The position numbers and the translations under genes are program-made. From NCBI RefSeq assembly GCF_000002985.6, contig NC_003284.9:14012001-14076000 (forward strand): 64,000 nucleotides of DNA, read 5' to 3'. This DNA comes from Caenorhabditis elegans (lineage: Eukaryota > Nematoda > Chromadorea > Rhabditida > Rhabditidae). Under the pieces are notes generated by a model. That model made no database searches. It had not been told where the DNA came from and saw only the letters and a program-made list of their open reading frames with translations. Within the stretch, counting starts at the first letter, position 1; the number at the start of each line of letters is the position of its first letter. Shown one piece after another: positions 51,353 to 62,100 of the stretch.

Positions 51353-51946
51353 AACAACTGCACGACTTATTAAAAATATTTAATTATAGGGAACAATATC
51401 AGCAATTTCATCCAACCCGAGTAGAATTTTGCAATTTGTGACGTATTTATGGACTCATTTTCTCTAAACTTCTCTCTTCTTTTTTTTGTTTATTTTTGTT
51501 CTTCCGATCTCACGCACCGGTCCATGCCCCATTTTCCGTCATAAAACAGCTTTGCGCACACACACGAAAATGTAATGTTTAAAAATTTGCTTCATGGAAT
51601 TTTCAGTCGATTTCTCTCATTTTCTCAACGCCCCTCTATGCTTTCCAATCGTGACATAAATCGAAACATTCCTGATTCTGTTTAGCGCTTTTATTCCTCA
51701 ATTGTATTGTATGTTCGCTCAGAAAAATGGCCTACATGGCTTGAAAAAGAGCCGTGGAACGTATCGAACCCCCGTTTTTCCAGCTAATAATTTCTTCTCG
51801 AACGCAATTCTCGATATGATTTCTTCTCGTTTTATAAAAAATTCCAATAGCTGCGATTGTGAAATTAATAAATCGTAGTTCCTTATATAATATCACTCAC
51901 AACACTCAAAAAATAAAATTTGATAACAAATTTTCCAAAAAATCAA
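51353..51946. other. dyc-1 3' UTR and flank
   Basis: No other gene is seen. AATAAA at 51867-51872 is the best candidate poly(A) signal for dyc-1, about 515 nt after the stop. CT-rich and Ser/Phe-rich short frames here have no support. Confidence 0.4.
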
Positions 51947-52018
51947 GCCACCTAGGGGACTCGAACCCCTGACCTTAAGATTAAAAGTCTCACGCTCTAC
52001 CAACTGAGCTAAGGAGGC
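51947..52018 (-). tRNA. tRNA-Lys (anticodon TTT)
   Basis: Read on the minus strand: acceptor GCCTCCT pairs with AGGTGGC (one T-T mismatch at the fourth pair). The D arm contains A-box TAGCTCAGTTGG. The anticodon stem TGAGA/TCTTA (one G-T) encloses loop CTTTTAA, anticodon TTT. The T arm AGGGGTTCGAGTCCCCT contains B-box GGTTCGAGTCC. Downstream on the minus strand is a TTGATTTTTT run, a good pol III terminator. The acceptor mismatch leaves a small chance that it is a tRNA pseudogene. Confidence 0.85.
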
Positions 52019-52433
52019 CCATGGCGTATTGAATACGCTACCAGTATAAGAGGACACGCCGTGACGCACTATGCTGTGCATGTGAGAGGAACTAGAGAGG
52101 TTAGACAAAAACGCTCTCATTTCTCTTTGTCATCTACGCCAACAATGACGTAACATTTGCAAGTCTCGAATGTTACACTTTTACAATCGTGAGTATTTGA
52201 AGATAAAAACACAAAACTACTGCTCAATTCAAAACAGTTCACTAAAAACATTTTAAATTACCCTCCCTGGAGCACAGTAATAAAATTTGTGGTTTGAAAT
52301 ACAGGAAGAATTGAAAGATTAATGGTTTATCTATGAGGCATATGATCTACAAGTGACAATGAAATCTGTATAAATATAATATACACATGAAATTTACAGA
52401 AATATAATAATTAAATTATTGAGAAGTTAATAA

Positions 52434-55400
52434 TTATAAGCAATAAACAATGTACACAAAAATCACAATGGCAGAAATAGTTCCCATGAGAACTGCGTGA
52501 GCCGCTCGGAACACGTTGGCCCAATCTTTTTGATATGAGTTTTGGGAGACTTGCTCATCATATTTGTCAAGATTGTACTCTTCAACTCCGGATATATTCA
52601 AAACTCCAAGGAATCCATTGATGAAGTTGGCGAACCTGAAATAAGAATTCGAGAAAGCATATTATTATTCAACTTACTGTGTAACTCTTCCCCATGGTGG
52701 AAGAGTACGCTTCACTTGCATACAACAGAAAATAATAATTGAAGTTGTGATGGAGATTAGATTGAAAACCAAAGCAATTTCGAGGAATCTCACTGAAATT
52801 TTTGACAGGATTTTGTAATCTTAAATAGGCAAAAACAAATAATTACTTGGTTTAGGAGTGCTTGCAGTGCTGGAAAGGAATGGAGCAATTCTTGTTGAGA
52901 AGATAAGAAGAGTCATAAATTGTAGCCCCATCACAAACATTTTCAAGTAAATCTAAAGTAAATTATCTTGAAAACTCGTCCTTTTCAAATCACCATACCT
53001 GGATCTTTACGCTTCCGAAAAGTGGTGGGAGAAGGAAAAGCGCAGTGGTGATGAAAAGTGGAATGGCAAGTTCAATCTTCAATGAGCTATGGGCTCTCTT
53101 AAGGTTCAAGCAGAAGCCGAGTTGAGCAATCTCAGATGGATCGTCAAAGGACTCTGGAACAGTTCCAGACACTCCCCAACCATAATCACGGAAGTTCTTT
53201 GGATCAGTAAAGATTGGAAGGCCAGAAGAGGTAAATTGAATAACTTCCTGAAAATGTTAAAACGTGAATTTTACAGCCTTGTAGTTTTTTGATTAAAAAA
53301 ACCATGGAAAGCTTTCAAAATGTTACGAAGCTTCATAATTTTTATGATATTTGTGAATATAGAGATTTGATGGTCTTTTAGAAAATTATTTACCGTGGTT
53401 TTCCTATTTACTGAGCCCCAGCCCCGCAGTGAAAAAATGTATTCTTGGAAGTACTCCTTTTTCAGAAAATCACTGGGAAAAGGCAAAAATCCAGACCTCA
53501 ACCAATATCAGCCACAGACATCTCGCGAGTTCCGCGCCCGTAGATTTTACTCCAGCAAGGTAAACACTGAGGGCGTGGCGCACTATCAAGGTGAACGCTG
53601 CGGGGCGCGGAACTCGTGAGATGTTGGCGACTGATATTGATTGGGGTCGGATTTTTGGCTTTTCTTGTGATTTTTCAAAAACAAGGTGTACTTTGAAGAA
53701 CACATTTTTTACTGTTCAAAGGGACAGTATAATATTAGGTCTCCAAATAAGTGCCGGGTCAAAAATCTTAACTTTGCTCGCTGCGTATCGATTTTTTATG
53801 AAATTTCGGGAATTTATGTTATCAACCATGATCTTTCATTTGACAATAGTCACAACATTTTTGGACCACTCCAAGTGTCCTAACTCGGAGCCAATTTTTT
53901 CAGGCATTTTTCTGATCTCGCTTCTTTACAGCTTTGAATTGAGGTTAAAGTGCGGATTTTTCTTTGTTCAGAAAACATTATTAGAAAACGACAAAAGTTT
54001 GGAAAAAAATCCGTCCAAAAAATTTTTTGTTGGTTGGTCGTCAAAAAATGTTCAAAAAAATGTTTGTCGAAAATTCTAGATTTTTCTTACAAAAATGGTG
54101 TAACCAAGTGTAAACTATTTTTACACATACAAAACATATCAGTTTAGTTCGATACACTAAAACGATAATAGAAAATATAAATTTTCGGATAATTTTTGAG
54201 TTTTTTGAAAATTTCTTGAGATTCAAATTTAAAACTCAAATGATTTTTATGTGTAAAAATAGTTTACACTTGGTTACATCATTTTTGTAGGAAAAATCTA
54301 GAATTTTCGACAAAAATTTTTTTGAAGATTTATTGACGATCAACCAAAAAAAATACAAAGAAAAATCCGCACACTAACCTCAATTCAAAGCTGTAAAGAA
54401 GCGAGATCAGAAAATTGCCTGAAAAAATTGGCTCCGAGTTAGGACACTTGGGGTGGTCAAAAAATGTTGTGACTATTGTCAATTGAAAGATCATGGTTGA
54501 TAACATAAATTCCCAAAGTTTCATAAAAATCGATTTGCAGCGAACAAAGTTATGATTTTTGACCCGGAACTTATTTGGAGACCTAATACATTTCTGCCTA
54601 AACATTACTATTTTTTTAGAGACTTACCCTATCTTGCTGTGGTTCGAAAGAGAAACAACACTTGTACACATCATTTGGATAATTTTCGAAATCAGTGTCA
54701 TCGCAGAAAGTTCTTAACGAGAATGCAACTTTAGCCGATACATTTCCTTGATTTGTGGTCTCGACTTTGCGGATTTCAAACGCATCTCCATTCTTCAAAT
54801 GGTTCTCCGGACTGCAAATAACTTTTTGATAACTTGAACAACTTGCATGAATGGTCAAGTGATACACGTTTGACCTAGTTGCATATTCGTTTAAAACAAC
54901 TTTTTTGAAAGCACTTTGAAAAGTGATTGCTTACTTTTGCGACCCGAGAAGTGGTACCCAAATATGATGGAAACTGTGAACAACGAGCTTGTTTTTCTTC
55001 CATGTGTCCTGATTCCACATAAGACGGTCGTCATGCCAGCTGAGTTCCAAATAACCGTGAATGGAAATGTCTTTAAGATGCTCGTTCTGAAAAATAAAAA
55101 AGATTTGAACTTAAGACTTTGATAAGATGGAATTTCAATAAAGTTTTTTTTCGATATAATGTGACACTAAAACAGGAATCGAAACAAGTCATACCAATTC
55201 AAAGTGCTGAAGTGTGAACTGGGCAAAGTTGATTGTCACGGGCTGTTGGCTCAGGTAGTTCGGTGGGATTGAAGCAATTGCATGGGGAATGTTAAGTCTG
55301 CAAGAATTATGCATATGAAGATAATAAATTCATGATCCAATTTAATTAGTCAATTTCAAACAAGTTTAGTCTTACGGGTCCAATTGATTATTTCATCTTA

Positions 55401-55984
55401 ATTTATTCATTTGTTCTTTTTTATCACTGATTTCATATGTGATGTATTTTACAAACTCATGAACTTCACAAATATTTTTTCGTCAATAATGTTTGAATAT
55501 AGTTACATTTAAACAATTAAATTCTGTTTAAACTGTGAAAAAAAAGCGCATTCCTTACTTGGCTAACTTCTTTGCACTCTCTCCTGCGAGATAGTAATAT
55601 AAACATTGTTCCAGTGTGTTTACTTCATGTTGCATCAAATCTCTACTGGTCTCTGAATTGAATTGGATTTCTTTCATTTTTTTATTCTCCACAATCCCCC
55701 CCCCCTTCTTGCCTACTTACGATTCAACTGCTGAAGCATATATTGGCATGGATCCAGTTGGACAGATCCAGTGGCTCGTGCCTACAATATTTGTTTATGC
55801 TTGTCATTTCCGGATATCACTATTTGTTGTTAAGCACTATCAAATGAAGAGCAAAGAATACCTGGAACAGTGCATTTGGAGAGTTGACGATATGGGGCCC
55901 GGCAACCGCGGTACCGGCTTGGTTCTGCTCTTGGCCTAGAGCAAATGCCGAAAATGGTATGATGAGAAGCAACACTTTTATCAT
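52434..55984 (-). CDS. Cys-loop ligand-gated ion channel subunit (LGC type)
   Basis: Ten minus-strand exons: 55984-55862, 55781-55721, 55652-55559, 55297-55195, 55086-54935, 54874-54628, 53247-52999, 52952-52847, 52792-52678 and 52635-52434 (stop TAA 52436-52434). Phases agree, giving 483 aa. A signal peptide (MIKVLLLIIPFSAFALGQEQ) starts exactly at a GTTTCAG acceptor. The extracellular domain includes HFEL, GYLELSWHDDRLMWN (loop D/A region) and a Cys-loop from C235 to C250 (DFENYPNDVYKC). Four membrane spans follow: IELAIPLFITTALFLLPPLF (317-337), about 345-367, LEIALVFNLISITTSIIIFC (381-403) and AVLMGTISAIVIFVYIVYCL (near the C-terminus). The M3-M4 loop is short. This is a pentameric receptor subunit of the divergent nematode LGC group; ligand and ion selectivity cannot be read. 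Intron 53248-54627 holds two foldback elements. The gene converges on dyc-1 and diverges from the beta-mannosidase gene. Confidence 0.9.
53427..53714. repeat. Foldback element in the channel-gene intron
   Basis: CAGTGAAAAAATGTATTCTT at 53427 is mirrored by GAAGAACACATTTTTTACTG near 53714. Inner pairs include GGCAAAAATCCAG against CGGATTTTTGGC and TCTCGCGAGTTCCGCGC against GCGCGGAACTCGTGAGA. The central GC-rich part shares the CGAGTTCCGCGC motif with the element at 50769-51098, so the two are probably related families. Non-coding. Confidence 0.65.
53733..54588. mobile_element. Long near-palindrome (TA-flanked, mariner-like MITE) in the channel-gene intron
   Basis: The ends are TATTAGGTCTCCAAATAAGT at 53733 and CTTATTTGGAGACCTAATA ending at 54588, with TA at both outer edges, as for Tc1/mariner insertions. 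The arms pair almost to the centre. Landmarks are TTTGAATTGAGGTTA against TAACCTCAATTCAAA, and GTGTAAACTATTTTTACACA near 54108 against TGTGTAAAAATAGTTTACAC near 54250. The unpaired centre is about 54128-54247. No transposase is encoded. Confidence 0.75.
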
Positions 55985-58900
55985 CTGAAACCGGACTAGA
56001 GTAAAAATTGAAAAAAAACAAAGATGAAAAAAAACTAGTAAAAAGACGCGAGTAAAACAATATAAAACTGTGATCTGTTTCAATTAAAAACTTAACTTAT
56101 TAATTGTGATTTATTTGGGAATGAAATATAATTCAGAGAAGAGCTGCCTGAACCAAAAAAATTATCTTAATATTTGTGAAACTTTCTAACTCAAAATTGT
56201 TCTAGCAAAAGCGTTTAAAAGCCATTTTAAAAAAATTAAACGATAACACGTGAAATTTGTGCAATGTTTTCTATTCGTTATTTACTAGATGACAGTACGC
56301 TTAATGACGCTGGTTTTGTCCAAGTACAATCAACAAAAATATGTCAAAAATTGTTAAGATTATTCGCCAGCGCTAAGATTGAGTAATAGGAATAGCATGA
56401 AGAATGACGAAGTACAACGAATATTACGCCGCGAACGATGAATAGTAAACGATCTACACTTGTATTTCCCCTCTCACTGCCTCTAACGACATAAAGTGGA
56501 TTTGTTTTGAGGGAGGCGATTGTCCTCTTGTACAACAGGTGTTCTCAGGAATATGACAAGAGAGAAACTAACACGTACTAGTAATTAAAAAACGGAGTAG
56601 ATTAATGGTAAGTCAGAAATCACCATTATGATAAGATAAGGAAAGAACAAGTGAAGCGTCTTGAGGGATAACAGTAGGCGGAGTCTAGGTAGTGTTTGAA
56701 ATATGAGGGAGATGGAGACTTTTTCTTTTCGTTTTATTCACCTTGTCATATGTGAGGAGAGTGAGGGACGGGCGGACCTAGAAAAGACACAAAGGCCGGT
56801 TTTCTGTAGCCCAGCTTCTTCATCTGCATCTCCAACGTCTTCGTCATCTTATTCCCCTACTCCCTACTCCCAAATGTGTGACTGATTTGGTTAGTGGTGG
56901 TGAACAACTGGTTATTGACGTTTTCCGTTAACCTTTCTGATGCTTTATCTTCGCTGTTTCTTGGGTGTAAAACAGATGTGAACAAGTGCCGATAGCTTAC
57001 ACAATGGTTACACCTGAAATTGCCGTTCCCTTCTTCGGCAGACTTGAGATTAGAGGTCATAGGACAGTTATATTGGGAAAAATCAAAGGCTAAAGTATGC
57101 TTATTCGTTTTACAAAAATAGTATTTCAAACTACTTCAAAACAATTGAATTTTATGAAAATCGAAAAGACAAACTGTAATTAACATCTTGTTAAAAGCTT
57201 AACAATTAAGTTAAGTGATCTACTACATATCTCCAAAATTCTTTAAGGTTTTGCCACAGAAATTCTTTATTGTGACTAAAAAGGTACTACCCGTCTTTAG
57301 ATATAACTACTAAACATTCCTAGGATTCTTCAATGCATTGCCAATTTTTTATTAGAGTGAGCTGTAAATTTAAAATATTTGTGGTACATAGTTCACCTCG
57401 TAACTTTAACAACTAAATTTTTAGTTTCAAACATTCAAGTTTTTGAAACGATTTTTCAAACTTATATTAAGTTAATTAAAGTTCCATCCATATAACAAAT
57501 ATCAATAGGAGAATGACAAAACATTGGAATAAATAATAGATCTTTAAATTTGTTACTTGTTTTTTACAGTAAAGAAAGCGAACATTGGCAATGAATAATG
57601 ATCAGATGGTAGGCAGGTCGACGAAAGGACAAGCGTAAAAAATGGCGGAAAGCAAAAGCTTGTTGATAATACGATTGCGCAACTTCCAATTCCATTTCGG
57701 ATGACATTGAGAGATAAACGATCGCCACTTTTTCTAGCTTTCGCCTACCCGATTGGGTTTTCACTTTTTTGTTGCATTGGGTTAGACAGGTTAGAACCGA
57801 ATCAAAGAAACTTGTAGAACAAGGGAACTGCATTTTGTAAGAGTAGGTAACTTTTTGATACATTTTATTAATGAAATTGTTGAAAATTACAATTAATGTG
57901 CAAAAGATGAATTTACAACAATAATACAAGATGTGGTACAATGATCAATTGATTTTGTATGTGCCAAAGCATTGCGGAATATTTTATCTTCCAACCAAAA
58001 AACAATTAACGGGCTACCATACGGTGGAATTTCTTACCTTCCAATCAAAAAACAATTAACAGTTGAAACTTTAACGTTAGAAACTTATTGGAAAAACTAT
58101 AAAAATAGAAATAATTGCACTGAACGCCAGGAAGCGTTTCAAATTAAAAAGTTTTGTTGAAAACTAGTTTATTATATTTTACTTTAAATTGAAATTGTTG
58201 TATTCTGAATAAAATATTTTATAATAGGTTCTGAAAAACTGGAAATTATTATTAAACTACTTGCTCTGCAACATGCTCGAACGTTGATGGTACAACAATG
58301 AAAACACGTAACAGTGAGCATTTCGGTTACCGTATTTCCTCTATTAGTCATGCATGCAAGACTAATTTTTAATTATTCTGTAGGGGTGCAAGACTAATAG
58401 AGACTGCAAAATTATTAGAGGCTGCAAAACTAATTTTCGAATGCCCCATAAATTTGGAAAGTGATAAATTTTTAATAGAAAATTTACCCTTATGCCATTA
58501 AAAAAAATAGAAAATACATAATTTTCCGATATTTCATCAATAATGTGAACGCTTTTAAATTTTCTTTACTCCAAAAAATACAATACCTGTATCCTTAACA
58601 ACACTACAAAGTTGTTTTGAATGTTAGCGCTAGAGTCCTTTGAAACTAATTTATATTAATAAAAGCATTTTAAATTCTCCTTCGCATTGGAAAATGATAT
58701 GAAAAACATTGTTTGGTCATTTCTTAAATTGTTATCGTTAATAAATGCATAGTTAAAAATTTTTATTTGAAGTTATGTCAAAAATTTATCTTCAAACGCT
58801 TCTGATTATTCAGACCAGAAATTTAACATTCCTGTACTGTCCATATTGCTCACACTAATGGGCTTAAATTGGCCTGAGCCAATAGTTCTGCTCGCAACAA

Positions 58901-59198
58901 TTAATGTGAAACGACGTTATTTAATTATTACAAAAACTGAATTTATTTTTTTGAAAAACAAACATCCACAAACAGTTCTAAACTACATACAAAACATTGG
59001 ACTTGTTATGACAATTCAGATAATAAATAATGCATTGTGTGCACAAATAACATTGAGTTATTTTCTACCCGACTTCCCAACAAGCAGTCGTAAACACCAA
59101 ATGAACGACCGAAACTACGATAAGATTGGGGTCAGCTGAAAACTGATAACAATCTCTGTGCATTGCATGGCTCACTTGTCTGTCATTCACAGCAAAAA
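55985..59198. other. Divergent intergenic region between the channel and beta-mannosidase genes
   Basis: The promoters of both genes must lie here, but no defined element is visible. A 19-bp direct repeat containing CAAAAAACAATTAAC occurs at about 57988 and 58039. A partial TACCGTA/ATTAGTC element lies at about 58328-58566. An open minus frame of 125 codons at 57564-57941 has no motif, and I do not call it a gene. Confidence 0.45.
58328..58566. repeat. Partial copy of the TACCGTA/ATTAGTC element
   Basis: It begins TACCGTATTTCCTCTATTAG and continues GCAAGACTAATTTTTAATT, GGGGTGCAAGACTAATAGAG and AAAACTAATTTTCGAATG. It then aligns, with gaps, to the reverse complement of the right half of the element at 24305-24649 up to about GTGAACGCTTTT. 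The other terminus was not found, so the copy looks truncated. Confidence 0.6.
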
Positions 59199-62100
59199 AT
59201 GCGCACGTCGCTCGTCGTGTGCCTTTTTTGGCTTCTATTTCAATTACATACAACACATGGCTACAATACGCTCGTTAACCTCGCTGGAAACTGGGAGTTC
59301 TCTTCAAGTAACAAAACTGTCAATGGAACAGGTATGTACTATATTTTATAAATGACAGCTTTTCACTGTTAAATTTCTCGTGGTAGACTTGTGTTTACTA
59401 AAAATATTCTAATTAAAATTACGACTCTGAAACCTACAAAATTTTAATTGTAGAAAATAAAAATAAAAAACTTTGTACATTGTAGAATTAGTGGATTTTG
59501 TTTGAATTTCAATTAGAGCAAATTTATTGTTTTTAAATAAAAGGTTTTACATTTATGAGAATTTTCCGTCACAGTTTTGGTAATTTGACAAATCTTCTGA
59601 AAGTATGGGAATGTTTTCACAATTTAGAATTATTTTAACAATCGATCCTTTAGAATTTAAAATACAAATAGTTGAAACATGTTTAGAAAAAAATAAATTT
59701 TCAAATGAAAAATAATCAACCAAAAAGATTTGTTGCAAGATTATAAAATAAGAACTATATCGGAAATATCGAAAACTTTTTGGACGTTGAAAAAGTGAAT
59801 ATATGAAAATGATGAATCTAGACACCACTCGAAAGAACGAAAAAATCAAAAACCAAACAAAACGGTGTGTCCTCGGATAAAAACGCGTTCAATTCTTTCT
59901 CATTTTGCAGGAACCGTTCCCGGAGACATTTATTCGGATTTATACGCCTCGGGAATCATCGACAATCCGCTTTTTGGGGAGAATCATCTGAATCTAAAGT
60001 GGATTGCCGAGGATGATTGGACGTATAGCAGAAAGTTTCGATTGATAGATCTAGACGACACGGTGAGAACACTACAATGAGCATCAAAACACAACCTTTT
60101 TGCAAAAAACATCTTCTCCGATAGATGACCGCCAACATTTTACCTCTTTTCCGCATTTTCATCAAACTTGCCCCCATATTAATAAATACATTACAGGTTG
60201 GCGCCTTCCTCGAAATTGAGAGCGTTGACACAATTGCCACCGTGTATGTGAACGGACAAAAAGTCTTGCATTCAAGAAACCAATTTCTGCCCTATCATGT
60301 CAACGTGACGGACATCATTGCACTCGGTGAAAATGACATAACGATCAAGTTCAAAAGTTCAGTGAAATATGCGGAAAAGCGAGCGGATGAGTACAAAGTG
60401 AGGCCTTTTACATTTCCAAAATAATGTAATAAACTCTGTAGGCATCTTTTTTTAACGCTAAACCAGCAGGGTACCAGGAAATTAAATGACTTGTTTTTTA
60501 AATGGTACATTCCAAATTTTACATTTTTTTGGTATTGTATACAATGCATACCAAAAATTGCAACCTATATACATTTAAAATTTACGTTACGTTTTATTAA
60601 GCTTCGTAACGTATTGAAAAAATTTTCAGAAAATATTCGGGCATTCTCTTCCACCAGATTGCAACCCGGACATTTATCATGGAGAATGTCATCAAAACTT
60701 TATTAGGTTTGAGAAAATTCTAAGTTTTTTCAAATGAGAAATTATTGTTTTCAGAAAGGCCCAATACAGTTTTGCCTGGGATTGGGGACCGTCTTTTCCA
60801 ACAGTTGGAATCCCAAGCACTATCACTATAAATATCTACAGAGGACAATATTTCCATGATTTCAATTGGAAAACTAGATTTGCTCATGGTATATTGGTTG
60901 TGATAAGGGTACTTTTTCAACAAAATATTTTTTTATAGGAAAATGGAAAGTCGCTTTTGAATTCGACACATTCCACTATGGTGCAAGAACCATTGAGTAC
61001 TCTGTTCAAATTCCTGAGCTCGGAATCAAGGAGTCTGATTACTATAGACTATCAGCCACCAAGAGTTTGCAAACAAGATCAAAAAACATCATGTCCCTAT
61101 CAATTCCAATGGAACACGAACCAGAACGTTGGTGGCCAAATGGAATGGGAGAGCAGAAACTTTATGACGTTGTGGTGTCAATGGGAGGCCAAGGTATTAA
61201 TGATAACTAGTTAATAATCTATGATCATCTATTTACAGTGAAAGAAAAGAAAATTGGATTCAAGACAGTTGAGCTAGTTCAAGATTTAATTGATCCTAAG
61301 AAGCCAGAGAAGGGAAGAAATTTCTATTTTAAAATCAACGATGAGCCTGTTTTCCTAAAAGGAACAAATTGGATTCCTGTTTCAATGTTCCGGTCAGACA
61401 GGGAAAATATTGCTAAGACCGAATTTCTGCTGGATTCTGTCGCTGAAGTGGGAATGAACGCAATTCGAGTTTGGGGTGGCGGATTTTATGAGTCGAATCA
61501 TTTCTATTATTATGCGTCCAAAAAAGGCATCCTTGTGTGGCAGGTGGGTGATTATACATAAATTAGTTAGTAGGAATAAGAATCTTGTTATCCAAAATAG
61601 AATAAGTATGGTGATTTTGTGGAAAAGTGAAAAGTTTTAAAGCTGGAGTAGCGCCAGTGGGGATTTCGTCTAAATACACTTATAATGATCCAAAGCGGGC
61701 GAACATGATTAAAAAAACACTCCAAAAATGTTTAGGTTTTTCATAATTTCCTGGCCAAGTTTTGGAAAACTGCCAAAATTTTGAAAAATATGGACGTTTG
61801 AAAAAATCCAAAGCAATGTAGCATGTTCTGACCCCTACAATGTTTTAATACAAATAATAAAAACAATATTACAGTGTAAAAATGCAAAAAAAATTTTTTA
61901 ATGGTCGACTTCCAAAATTATGAGTGGCAAAAACTGAGTATTTGTCACTTTTTGACAGTAAATAAAAAATTTTCAAAGAAAATTCGAGAAAAGTTTTATT
62001 ATAATATTTTGTCATTTTGGCACTTTTTGAACACAATTTTGAACACACCCCACTGGCGCTACTCTACCTTTAAATGAACTGCAAGGAAAACACCAAAGTT

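Noticed and set aside
57564-57941. 125-codon minus-strand open frame
   Set aside because: No motif, no signal peptide with sensible context, no partner exons, and AT-driven composition in the first third.
59163-59198. Extending the beta-mannosidase start upstream of 59199
   Set aside because: The upstream frame begins with TTG, and the CATTCACAG acceptor at 59191-59192 lies between it and the ATG that begins a clear signal peptide.
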